NCBI RefSeq assembly: GCF_900215295.1
Contig: NZ_OCMF01000001.1
Location: 1,550,001 to 1,614,000, forward strand
Direction: 5' to 3'
Length of the DNA: 64,000 nucleotides
DNA from: Salinimicrobium sediminis
GTDB taxonomy: Bacteria; Bacteroidota; Bacteroidia; Flavobacteriales; Flavobacteriaceae
The notes under the pieces were generated by a model. The model was given only the letters and a program-made list of their open reading frames with translations, was not told the DNA's origin and did not search any database. Both the position numbers and the translations under genes were made by a program. The stretch's first letter is position 1. Every line of letters begins with the position of its first letter. Positions 51,294 through 59,887 of this stretch are shown piece after piece.

Positions 51294-52349
51294 TTAGGTT
51301 ACGCTGCCCTGGCAACTACTTCCGGCCCCGGCAGTACAGCCGTAGCAATGTTGGGAAATGCAGACATTTCTGTCCTTAAGTAATTCCGGTTCAAAATCCC
51401 TTAAATGCTGCACTTTTGAGGCTACTTTTAAACCCAGCATCTGGTTAAAATCACAATCGTATAACCAACCATCCCAGCTCACCGAAAGTGTATTCGTGCA
51501 CATGACACTCTGCACAGCCGCCGGATTAAAGGCATCCACTAAAGCCGTCATGTAGTCTTCATAGTTTTCAGAAGCTATCAGATATTCCAGAAAACGGCTT
51601 ATTGGCAAATTAGTAATGCAAAAAAGTTCATCAAAGTCAATGTCAAAATCTGCTTTTAAAGCTTTTTTAAAATCGCGCTCCAGCGCCTGTTGATTGGCGG
51701 GTAAGAAAGCTCCGGCGGGATTATAGACCAGGTCGAGTTTGAGGCCGCTGCCTTCCCGGCCATATCCTGCAGCATTTAGCAATTTTAAAGCCTGTATGGA
51801 TTTATCAAAGACTCCGCTGCCGCGCTGCCTGTCTGTCTTTTCCTTCTTGTAAAAGGGTAGGGAAGAAACAACATGTACATGGTGCTTTTTAAAGAACTCA
51901 GGAAGGTCGTAATATTTTTTGTTTGCTACTATGATCGTCAGATTGGACCGTACTATAAAATCCTGAATTCCGGCTTTTGAAGCTTCTTCCACGAACCACC
52001 GGAAGTTCGGATTCATCTCGGGCGCACCTCCTGTAAGATCTAAAGTATGAGCGCCGGATTTCCTGATGACCTCCAGGCAGAGCTGCATGGTTTCCCGGGT
52101 CATGATCTCTTTTCGGTCTGGCCCTGCATCCACATGGCAATGTGAACAAACCTGATTGCACATATACCCCAGGTTAAGCTGAAGGATTTCCAGCTTTTTC
52201 GGCTTCAAAGGGTAAGAACCTCCTGTTGCAATCTTTTCTTTAAAAAGCGGCAACTTCCCATTGCCAAAGATCCCGTTGCTAAGATATTTTAGCTGTTCCT
52301 GGGGATCGGAGAGGAGGTTTTTACGGGCTTGTAGGGATTTTGTTGGCAT
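51294..52349 (-). CDS. arsS: Arsenosugar biosynthesis radical SAM protein ArsS
   Basis: The 351-residue enzyme has the variant radical SAM motif CNQVCSHC (C-x3-C-x2-C, residues 64-71), LDLTGGAPEMNPNFRWFVEE and a Cys-rich C-terminal part with CDFNQMLG and CYGCTAGAGSSC for a second cluster. ArsS is known to join a 5'-deoxyadenosyl group to dimethylarsinous acid, a first step to arsenosugars. ArsM, the methyltransferase that makes its substrate, is not in this window. The peroxidase-like gene lies just upstream on the same strand. Confidence 0.95.
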   Translation of the reverse strand: MPTKSLQARKNLLSDPQEQLKYLSNGIFGNGKLPLFKEKIATGGSYPLKPKKLEILQLNLGYMCNQVCSHCHVDAGPDRKEIMTRETMQLCLEVIRKSGAHTLDLTGGAPEMNPNFRWFVEEASKAGIQDFIVRSNLTIIVANKKYYDLPEFFKKHHVHVVSSLPFYKKEKTDRQRGSGVFDKSIQALKLLNAAGYGREGSGLKLDLVYNPAGAFLPANQQALERDFKKALKADFDIDFDELFCITNLPISRFLEYLIASENYEDYMTALVDAFNPAAVQSVMCTNTLSVSWDGWLYDCDFNQMLGLKVASKVQHLRDFEPELLKDRNVCISQHCYGCTAGAGSSCQGSVT

Positions 52350-52378
52350 GTGTTATTGTCTTTATTATCGACCTTCTG

Positions 52379-52468
52379 AGCCGTTGCATGCAACGGCTTT
52401 ACCTATAGATCCCGCTTAGCAGCGGGATGAGCGACTCCTACGTCAGCACTTCGTGCTTCCTGGGATCT
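52379..52468. repeat. Cluster of nested palindromes within the ars operon
   Basis: Three inverted repeats occur in 80 bp: the perfect 20-mer AGCCGTTGCATGCAACGGCT (52379-52398), ATCCCGCT-TAGC-AGCGGGAT (52409-52428) and AGCAC-TTC-GTGCT (52445-52457). Outer arms AGATCCC (52407-52413) and GGGATCT (52462-52468) enclose the last two. This looks like a composite REP-type element inserted between the peroxidase-like gene and arsS; it could also act as a terminator or processing site. Confidence 0.8.
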
Positions 52469-52470
52469 GC

Positions 52471-52806
52471 TCACATCGATAGCTTGTTGTACTTGTTCAT
52501 CATCTGGACACCGTGGACCAGGGTTGCACCACCTTTTATTGCAGCTCCCACATGTACGGCCTCCATCATTTCTTCCTTTTCTATTCCCCGCTCAAGGCCA
52601 TCCTTGGTATAGGCATCAATACAGTAGGGGCATTGCACAACATGGGAAACTGCAAGGGCGATTAAAGATTTTTCCCGGGCTGTTAAGGCGCCTTCTTCAA
52701 AGACACTATTGTAGTACTCAAAGAACTTGCTTCCCAGTTCTTCATCCCATTCAGAAATGCTTCCGAATTTCTTAAGGTCGGCGGGGTCATAATATGTTTT
52801 GGACAT
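52471..52806 (-). CDS. Arsenosugar-associated peroxidase-like protein (AhpD/CMD fold)
   Basis: The 111-residue protein is an alkylhydroperoxidase-D-like/carboxymuconolactone decarboxylase family member with the redox pair CPYC in VSHVVQCPYCIDAYTKDGLE. Its size and end (KEEMMEAVHVGAAIKGGATL) match the small peroxidase-like proteins regularly found with ArsS. It may reduce arsenic intermediates or peroxides. It is the first gene of the operon, separated from arsS by a palindrome cluster. Confidence 0.92.
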   Translation of the reverse strand: MSKTYYDPADLKKFGSISEWDEELGSKFFEYYNSVFEEGALTAREKSLIALAVSHVVQCPYCIDAYTKDGLERGIEKEEMMEAVHVGAAIKGGATLVHGVQMMNKYNKLSM

Positions 52807-53083
52807 AGGTCAAAAATTTGAGCCTCTAAGATAAGAAGTGCAAAAGGAAGAAAAAGGCTTCTGAAGTAAAAGCTTTAAAAAGGGTATTTTAAAGCTCCTC
52901 TTCCATGCCTGAATTTTCCTGCTGTTTTGTTAGCAGCATCCTAAAGTTGACATGCTGCGCATAAAGTATAGTTAAATACTTTTATCCGGAACCTGCTTTC
53001 TTTAAATTTAAACATCAGGTAATCAACAGGATGCCTTTCCTTTTGTTCCTGAAAATGCTTTGTAAAAGAAAAATTTAAAAGAT

Positions 53084-54235
53084 ATGCTAGCAATGAATTT
53101 CCGCGGCCCATTCCGGGTACGCGCTGACAGAGACCGGCCCTTTCCAGAAATCGAACATCCCGAAGATGCTATTGTAAAAGTGATAAGATCCTGTATTTGC
53201 GGGTCTGATCTACATTTATATCACGGCCTTGTGCCCGATACCCGCGTTGGATCAACATTTGGACATGAATTTATTGGAGAAATTGTGGAAGTTGGGTCTT
53301 CTGTAGAAAAAGTCAAGGTGGGAGACCGGGTGATGGTTCCTTTTAATATTGCCTGCGGAAAATGTGCTTTTTGTAAGCAGGAACTCTATGGCCAATGTCA
53401 TGAGGCAAATCCACAATCCACGGCGGCCGGCGGAATATTTGGTTATTCCCATACTGCCGGGGGCTATAATGGAGGACAGGCCGAATATGTACGTGTGCCT
53501 TATGCCGATGTTGGACCAACTGTAATCCCCGATTGGATGGACCCGGACGATGCTGTACTGCTCACAGATGTGGTGCCAACAGGTTACCAGGCTGCCGAAA
53601 TGGGTGGTATCCAGGAAGGAGATACCGTAGTAGTTTTTGGAGCCGGTCCAATTGGGATCATGGCTGCAAAATCTGCCTGGCTGTTTGGAGCGGGAAGAGT
53701 CATTGTAATTGATCAGCTGGACTACAGGCTGGAATTTGTCAAGGAATTTGCCCAATGTGAGGTCTATAACTTTAAACATCTTGAAGATCCTGTTGTTTTT
53801 ATTAAAAAGATCACCGATTCCCTTGGTGCCGATGTGTGTATAGACGCAGTAGGTTGTGAAGCAGCCGGAGATACCATGAATACCATGCTGGGAAGGAAAT
53901 TACTCATGCAGGGAGGTTCCACAACCGCTCTCCATTGGGCAATTAATTCAGTCAAGAAAGGAGGGATCGTTTCTATAGTTGGCGTTTACGGACCTATTGA
54001 TGCCCTGGTGCCAATAGGAAATGTGGTGAATAAAGGAATTACCATTCGGGCAAGTCAGGCTTCAGTAAAGAGATTGCTGCCAAAGATGATAGAGCACGTC
54101 AAAAATGGTATTATCGATCCTAAGGCCATGATCACGCATCGCATTCCGCTGGAAGAGGTTGGAGAAGGTTATCACATATTCAGCAAAAAATTGGATAACT
54201 GTATTAAAACAGTACTCATTCCGCCTTCAGCCTAA
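53084..54235 (+). CDS. Zinc-dependent alcohol dehydrogenase
   Basis: The 383-residue medium-chain dehydrogenase has the catalytic zinc ligands in SCICGSDLHLYHG and FGHEFIGEIVEVGS, the structural zinc cysteines in CGKCAFCKQELYGQC and the Rossmann loop VVVFGAGPIGIMAAKSAW. It belongs to the formaldehyde-dehydrogenase-like (FDH_like) group, so formaldehyde or a thiol-adduct alcohol is a likely substrate. An insert at AVGCEAAGDTMNTMLGRKLL is typical of that group. The next gene lies 43 bp downstream. Confidence 0.93.
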   Translation: MLAMNFRGPFRVRADRDRPFPEIEHPEDAIVKVIRSCICGSDLHLYHGLVPDTRVGSTFGHEFIGEIVEVGSSVEKVKVGDRVMVPFNIACGKCAFCKQELYGQCHEANPQSTAAGGIFGYSHTAGGYNGGQAEYVRVPYADVGPTVIPDWMDPDDAVLLTDVVPTGYQAAEMGGIQEGDTVVVFGAGPIGIMAAKSAWLFGAGRVIVIDQLDYRLEFVKEFAQCEVYNFKHLEDPVVFIKKITDSLGADVCIDAVGCEAAGDTMNTMLGRKLLMQGGSTTALHWAINSVKKGGIVSIVGVYGPIDALVPIGNVVNKGITIRASQASVKRLLPKMIEHVKNGIIDPKAMITHRIPLEEVGEGYHIFSKKLDNCIKTVLIPPSA

Positions 54236-54278
54236 GGAAAGAGCCAGAATAAAAATTTTAAAACTTAAAAAGAAAAAT

Positions 54279-54800
54279 ATGATCGGAGATGAAACTAAAC
54301 CCAAAGATTTCAGAAATGAAAGGGGCGGCGATCACAGCCATATAAAGGGATGGGGCATAGACAGAGATCCAAAGAATGATCCTACCTACCCTATGAAACA
54401 TAGAACAGATGAGGAAATTGAAGGCTACACCTGGGAGCGTCCCGAACAACAGCCTGTAACGGTCGAGGTTCTAAAATCTGTAGAACGACCTAATATTCCC
54501 GCAGTGTTTGGAAATACCGTTCCTCCGTCGGGTCTAAGTGGGGCATTGCGCAGGCTGGCCTTTAAATACAGTGAATCCAGCTATGGAAGATGGTTGCCGT
54601 TGGTAATGGCAGACAGAATTGGAGAGGTTGAAGGCATTTTTGAAGATCTTGGCAACGGCCACATTCCCAATCTTTTTGCGGAACATGGTTTAAAATCTGA
54701 ATGGAAATATAACCGAAAGAATTTTGTACTTAAATCTGCAGTTACTGCAGCTGCAATAGCCGGAGCCATTCTATTGTTCACCAGGAAAAAAAGGGATTAA
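54279..54800 (+). CDS. Small membrane-tethered protein of unknown function
   Basis: The ATG at 54279 gives 173 residues. The N-terminal half is polar (HSHIKGWGIDRDPKNDPTYP with MKHRTDEEIEGYTWERP), then LSGALRRLAFKYSESSYGRW, and the C-terminus has one helix SAVTAAAIAGAILLFTRKKR with a basic end. Similar proteins occur behind this type of alcohol dehydrogenase in Bacteroidetes. The function is unknown. The gene is probably cotranscribed with the dehydrogenase and overlaps the convergent DUF5916 gene by 4 bp. Confidence 0.75.
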   Translation: MIGDETKPKDFRNERGGDHSHIKGWGIDRDPKNDPTYPMKHRTDEEIEGYTWERPEQQPVTVEVLKSVERPNIPAVFGNTVPPSGLSGALRRLAFKYSESSYGRWLPLVMADRIGEVEGIFEDLGNGHIPNLFAEHGLKSEWKYNRKNFVLKSAVTAAAIAGAILLFTRKKRD

Positions 54801-57289
54801 AAACTCAATTTTAAAAGCGGATTATTTTTACGTTCCCTATAAGAAGCTCCCAAAGCATCTGCATTAGCAGGTGCTTTTTGTTTTGGGGCAAGCCAGCTTT
54901 TTACTCTGTTATAGTCCAGATAGTAACTAAGGCGTAAAGAAAGACTGTTAAGCTGTTGCTGCTCGAACAGGTATTGAAAATTATCTCCAAAATTCACATG
55001 AGACTGATCCTGAAAACCGGTAATAGCGTTTCGGTAAAGAAGTGTAAGCTGGCTACCTGGTGCAAACCACCAGGAAAATCTTAGATCAAGATTCCAACTG
55101 TTATAGGTAGTATCGTAATCTTCATTTCCGTTAGCATAAAAATCCAATTCCCCATTTGGCTGCAGCGTATAGTATTCTGTATAAAAAACTTCGGAATAGT
55201 AGTGGCGAAAGGCCAGGTTTAATGACGTTCTATTATTGAAAATATAGGTTGAGCCAAGGGAATTTGTAAGGGTATTGCGATCTCTCTGTCCAAATAAAAT
55301 ATCATCCTGGAGCAAGTCGACAAAACCTTCTTCCTGGTCATTAAGCCTTATGTTGGTGAACCAGTTTACTGTAAATTTATCTGAAAAACGATATCTGGGG
55401 CCAAAATCAATAATAAGGTCACCCCTTCCTTTTTCGTCGTATTTGTACCAGTCTATTACGCCTTCTATAGCAAATTTCTTCCGGAAATCTGTGTTCAACC
55501 AAACCCAAACATCATAATAAGAAGGAATGTCAAAGTGTCTTCCCTCCACGCGGGGTTCATAGATATCCTGGGTTCCAAAGGGAGTGGTTTCAAATCCTCC
55601 GCCAAAATTCAGGAAATCTTTAGTAGTAAAACTGGAGTTAAAATTAAGAACAAACCTGCTGAATAAATCCGTTTCCAGTCTTCTCATGTGCTGCAGGTTT
55701 AAATTGAGGAACATGTTGTTTAAAATCCCTTTTGGCTGTAAAAGCCGGCGATTGTAGCCTGCAAAATAGGAGACATAATTGGTAGAACTGGAATAGCCAA
55801 GGTCATTGATGTTATAATCTTTTGTTCTTAGTTCTACCCCGGTTTGAAACCTGTTTTTCCCATTATTTTTAGTTATTCTCGCAGTTAGTTCTGCACCAAA
55901 TTCTGTGTCCTCCCGGACTACCCAACTTCCTTCGGCACCAGCTGAATAGTTAAAGGTATTGGCTTTATTGGTAAGGTCCATATAGACTCCTGCTGCATTT
56001 GCATCTCTAAAATGGCCTTCTCTTGTGGTGTTAGTATTAATGAATGAAATGGAGGAGTTATCCCCAAAACGTTGATCAAGCACCACTATGTTATAATTGG
56101 TAAGAGGTTCTACCAATTGGTTCCGTTGGTCATCGGTTTCAGTATTCCGGATTTTTGCATATGTTCTTTCAGTAATCGCATTGAAAAAGCCTATTCCCAA
56201 ACCGTCGGCAGTTCTTCCCGAGATCTTTACGGCATTGATAAGATCTACTGTAGAAGGATATTCCTCTAATATCTCATCTTCTGAAAGTGTTACGCGCCCT
56301 GATGGTGCCCCGCCTACCCTTCGGGAATAGAAGAGATTACCTTTCGTGAACAACTCTGTGCCTTCAGTAAAAAAAGCCCGGTTCTCTTCATACTGTACTT
56401 CGAATGCCGACAAATTGAGCACTTCTTCATCAAATTTTGTTTGTCCAAAGTCCGGGATCAGGATCATATCAAGGGTAAACGCATCGTTGATCCCGTATTT
56501 AAGATCAAGCCCACCGTTGAAATTCATTTCCGTATCTCCCGCATAATTGGTAAGGTAAGAGGAAATATAAGGCTGGAAGGAAAGCCGTACCTGGGTCTCA
56601 ATATTTTTGATCCCATGGATCTCCCCATCATAGAGAGAAAAGGATCCTTTTTTGTTGTTCACATGGCTCCAGCTATAACGGGTGCCGGTCCTTCTAAATT
56701 CCCGTTCCATCTGCAGGCCCCACTCCTGAAGGTTTTTCTCAGGAAAGCGCAACTCTGAATAAGGAATAAAAATTTCTGCTATCCAACCTTCTTCGGTTAT
56801 GCCGGCTTCGCTGTACCAGACAGCATTCCAGGAAGAATCTTCATTGCCATTGGTCATTTTTGCGTCATACTGCACTCCGGCAGAAGTAACGATAAACTGC
56901 ATGCTCTGCTGGCGGTCATTATAGCCGTTGAGTAGAATAAAAAAGAAGTCTGAAGCCCCAATATTATCACGCTCCGAAAGTTCTGTCATAATCTTTGAAG
57001 GCTCAGGATCCTTTAAAGTGGCACCAAAATAGATCCCCAGATCGTCATAGATGATCTTTACCTCTGTACTCAAACTATCTGGGATTTGTCGTCCATTTAC
57101 CGGCATGCGTTCCACAAAATTTGTAGCTATTGCGGCATTTTTCCATGCAGCATCATCCAGAATTCCGTCGATTTTTGGTGCTTCCTCTACTCTGGAAATG
57201 GTAATCTTTTTCCGCGGAATCGTATCCTGCTCCTGAGCAAATAGAAAACACGAGTTTAAAAGCAATAAAAAGGCAATAGGTAATCTCAT
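54797..57289 (-). CDS. DUF5916 outer-membrane beta-barrel protein with CBM9-like domain
   Basis: With the ATG at 57289 the protein has 830 residues and a signal peptide (LPIAFLLLLNSCFLFA). After it comes a carbohydrate-binding-family-9-like domain (APKIDGILDDAAWKNAAIAT, then IYDDLGIYFGATLKDPEPSK) to about residue 220. The rest, with FALDM/FTLDMILIPDFGQTKFD and aromatic-rich strands, is a DUF5916 barrel ending KNNPLLKLSF. Family members are of unknown function; a role in outer-membrane binding or transport is inferred. It is single and divergent from the D-threonine-aldolase-like gene. Confidence 0.9.
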   Translation of the reverse strand: MRLPIAFLLLLNSCFLFAQEQDTIPRKKITISRVEEAPKIDGILDDAAWKNAAIATNFVERMPVNGRQIPDSLSTEVKIIYDDLGIYFGATLKDPEPSKIMTELSERDNIGASDFFFILLNGYNDRQQSMQFIVTSAGVQYDAKMTNGNEDSSWNAVWYSEAGITEEGWIAEIFIPYSELRFPEKNLQEWGLQMEREFRRTGTRYSWSHVNNKKGSFSLYDGEIHGIKNIETQVRLSFQPYISSYLTNYAGDTEMNFNGGLDLKYGINDAFTLDMILIPDFGQTKFDEEVLNLSAFEVQYEENRAFFTEGTELFTKGNLFYSRRVGGAPSGRVTLSEDEILEEYPSTVDLINAVKISGRTADGLGIGFFNAITERTYAKIRNTETDDQRNQLVEPLTNYNIVVLDQRFGDNSSISFINTNTTREGHFRDANAAGVYMDLTNKANTFNYSAGAEGSWVVREDTEFGAELTARITKNNGKNRFQTGVELRTKDYNINDLGYSSSTNYVSYFAGYNRRLLQPKGILNNMFLNLNLQHMRRLETDLFSRFVLNFNSSFTTKDFLNFGGGFETTPFGTQDIYEPRVEGRHFDIPSYYDVWVWLNTDFRKKFAIEGVIDWYKYDEKGRGDLIIDFGPRYRFSDKFTVNWFTNIRLNDQEEGFVDLLQDDILFGQRDRNTLTNSLGSTYIFNNRTSLNLAFRHYYSEVFYTEYYTLQPNGELDFYANGNEDYDTTYNSWNLDLRFSWWFAPGSQLTLLYRNAITGFQDQSHVNFGDNFQYLFEQQQLNSLSLRLSYYLDYNRVKSWLAPKQKAPANADALGASYRERKNNPLLKLSF

Positions 57290-57485
57290 CGACGGTTGGT
57301 TTTCTTTAAAGACCGCAAGAAAACCACTTTGTTGCAGCTGCAGCACAAAAAATCTTAAAATTTTTTTTCAATTAGAAAAAGTGGCGCTTTCGGGATCACA
57401 AAAGGCCAAAAATCTAAAAATATATCTTTTAACTTCTGAAATAATGATCAAATGATTCTTCGTATTTTCAACTTAAAAGAAAACC

Positions 57486-58583
57486 ATGTTAGATATAATT
57501 CGCCCCACCTTATTGCTGAGCCAAAGTATTTGTAAAGATAACATCAGAAAAATGGTCCGAAAAGCAGAAAGACATGGCCTGCAACTTATCCCGCATTTTA
57601 AAACTCATCAGTCTGCGAGGGTTGGAGACTGGTTTAAGGAAGCGGGAGTGACTGCTGTTACAGTGACTTCTGTGAAAATGGCAGAATATTTTGCCGAGCA
57701 TGGGTGGAATGATATTACCATTGCATTTCCATTTAATATTCTTGAAATAGATGGACTCAATACCCTTGCTTCCCGGGTGAATCTTAGAATTTTTGTAAAC
57801 AGTATAGAAACGACTGTTATTCTTAAGCAAAAGTTGAAGACGCCGGTAAGATTTTACATAGAAATTGATGTGGGAGATGGACGCTCCGGTGTGGAAGCCA
57901 CAAATTTTGGTCAGATTAAGAGGATTCTTGAATCAGTTGGCAATAATCCTCATTTAAATTTTGACGGATTCTACTCTCATCCCGGGCATACCTATAATGC
58001 TAAATCGCCAGGTGAGGTGGAGGAGATATCTGAAAAGGTTGTGGAAAAGCTTCGGATCCTAAAACAGCATTTTAAAGAGGAATTTTCTGATTTAAAGATT
58101 GGTATGGGAGATACTCCCTCCTGTAGCCTTTCAGAAAATTTTGATGGGGTGGACAATATTCATCCTGGAAATTTTGTGTTTTACGACCTGGTGCAACACA
58201 GTCTCGGGGCGAATCGTCTGGAAGAAATAGCCATTTGTCTTGCCGTTCCCATAGTCGCAGTACATCCTGAAAGAAGTGAGGCAATTATCCACAGTGGTTG
58301 GGTACATCAGGGAAAAGACTCCTTAAGGGATTCTGAGGGGAATATTCATTATGGATTTGTTGTGCAGTTAAATCAAAACGGTTGGTCAGAACCTATTCCC
58401 GGAGCAAAGGTGATCAAACTTTCCCAGGAACACGGGGTGCTGAGTCTGCCGGGGGAAGTGATACAAAGTATAAAAGTAGGAGATATCTTGGGGATTATGC
58501 CTGTGCACGCCTGTGCCACAGCAGTAATGATGGGTGAGATCTGGACATTGGAGGGGGAGAGGCTGGAAATGATGCCCGGGTAG
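57486..58583 (+). CDS. DSD1-type PLP enzyme (D-threonine aldolase-like)
   Basis: The 365-residue protein has an alanine-racemase-fold N-terminus with the PLP lysine in LIPHFKTHQSARVGDWF near residue 39, and a C-terminal zinc site with HACATAVMMGEIW near 341. This is the pattern of metal-dependent D-threonine aldolase/D-serine dehydratase (DSD1). It should cleave or dehydrate a D-3-hydroxy amino acid. The preceding gap has no clear promoter box. The stop codon is inside the palindrome CCGGGTAGCCCGG. Confidence 0.9.
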   Translation: MLDIIRPTLLLSQSICKDNIRKMVRKAERHGLQLIPHFKTHQSARVGDWFKEAGVTAVTVTSVKMAEYFAEHGWNDITIAFPFNILEIDGLNTLASRVNLRIFVNSIETTVILKQKLKTPVRFYIEIDVGDGRSGVEATNFGQIKRILESVGNNPHLNFDGFYSHPGHTYNAKSPGEVEEISEKVVEKLRILKQHFKEEFSDLKIGMGDTPSCSLSENFDGVDNIHPGNFVFYDLVQHSLGANRLEEIAICLAVPIVAVHPERSEAIIHSGWVHQGKDSLRDSEGNIHYGFVVQLNQNGWSEPIPGAKVIKLSQEHGVLSLPGEVIQSIKVGDILGIMPVHACATAVMMGEIWTLEGERLEMMPG

Positions 58584-58588
58584 CCCGG
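58576..58588. repeat. Second copy of the palindrome CCGGGTAGCCCGG over a stop codon
   Basis: The same 13-mer as at 5728-5740, again centred on the TAG stop codon of a gene. The two genes are unrelated, so the shared end must come from an inserted or selected DNA element. Confidence 0.6.
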
Positions 58589-58862
58589 ATAGTTGGATTG
58601 TTGTCAATTAAGTTTAGTAAGGGTAGCTCTTTGCATAGTTCATAGGTGTCAGCTCTTACAAGGTTGTTCAAAATTGGAAAGGAGTGAGTTTGGAATAAGC
58701 TGTACTACAAAGGTAATTTTCCTACATATTTACTTTTTTGAAATTAACTCAAAATTGTTGTACATCCAGCATTTAATTCTTCTCATCGAAAAAATAGATC
58801 ATTCTTTTTTTTCAGCTTCATCCTTAGGTAAATTTCTGATTCTTAACTAAATAATTTAAGAT

Positions 58863-59657
58863 ATGAAGAAATTTTTATTTTGGTTTGTCATTCCGCTTTT
58901 AGCGACAGGCTGTAGTGTTAATGATGAGGATCTATTAAATTCAGATGCCTCTATTATGGAATTAAATGCCACTTTTGAAAGTAACGGCTGTATTGTTACA
59001 ACTTATGACTTTTCCACTTTTGGGCAAATGGAAGTGCGGAATGATCGGGATAGCTTGTATATCACTATTAATGCTGTTGAAGGAAATTCCATTTCTTCCA
59101 CCTCTCTGCAAATTGCTGATAGTTTCCTTAATTTCCCTACCGTGGGGAAAGGGACTCTTCAGCCAAACAAAATGGAGCATCAGCTAGTTTTTGATCCTTA
59201 TGTGAAGGAATATAAATTTAGCTTTCCACTTATTGAAATAAATCAAAATATTGTTATCGCCAGTTATACAACATTTAATGGTCTTGAGTCTTCCTGGGCA
59301 GGCGATATATCTGTGAAACAGGGAAATTGGTCTTATTTTTCCTATCAAATAAAAGAACATCCATATAATGCAGGTCCGGATAATTCCGGAACTATCACCT
59401 TGAGCGAAGCCATTGCTTTACCTAGTTGGGATGAAGTGAGAAAAGTTTATGCGGGCATGTTAGCGCCGGGTGTCGATAGAAGATCTGGTACATACAATCC
59501 CTCCATTTGGGATATTATTAATGATTTTAATGATCCTGCGAGAGAGAGCAAGCTTGGAGAGTATACAACAACTTATACCCTTGGGACAGGTGATTGTGCA
59601 GACTCTACAGTTCTTACTTTAGTTGTGGTGCCAGATCCTGAACAAAGTTTTTATTAA
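58863..59657 (+). CDS. Hypothetical lipoprotein
   Basis: The 264-residue protein has a lipoprotein signal (FWFVIPLLATGC, Cys17). The mature part is mostly beta-type with no family I recognise: NATFESNGCIVTTYDFSTFG, then TLSEAIALPSWDEVRKVY and an ending with TGDCADSTVLTLVVVPD. It holds two Cys in the mature part. A terminator follows at 59682, so it is a single unit. It is a lineage-specific surface or periplasmic protein at best guess. Confidence 0.65.
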   Translation: MKKFLFWFVIPLLATGCSVNDEDLLNSDASIMELNATFESNGCIVTTYDFSTFGQMEVRNDRDSLYITINAVEGNSISSTSLQIADSFLNFPTVGKGTLQPNKMEHQLVFDPYVKEYKFSFPLIEINQNIVIASYTTFNGLESSWAGDISVKQGNWSYFSYQIKEHPYNAGPDNSGTITLSEAIALPSWDEVRKVYAGMLAPGVDRRSGTYNPSIWDIINDFNDPARESKLGEYTTTYTLGTGDCADSTVLTLVVVPDPEQSFY

Positions 59658-59681
59658 AAAAAACCTTTGATAGTTTAATAG

Positions 59682-59709
59682 AGCCGGCTAAAGTTTAGCT
59701 GGCTTTTTA
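59682..59709 (+). terminator. Rho-independent terminator
   Basis: AGCCGGCTAAA and TTTAGCTGGCT form an 11-bp stem with one G-T pair and a very short loop, followed by TTTTTAC. Confidence 0.75.
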
Positions 59710-59887
59710 CTTTTTCAGAAAAAATATTTTTTAAAATATGATGATTTTTTTAAGAGGTGATGGGGCAGAAAAATGAATAATATTAAATAAAACACAAAAA
59801 AAGAGAGTAAAAATTACATTTAATAAAGCATTAACGATATTTTGATGTTAAGTTTCTACTTTCGGGAGTGAACAAAAAAATCAGAAT

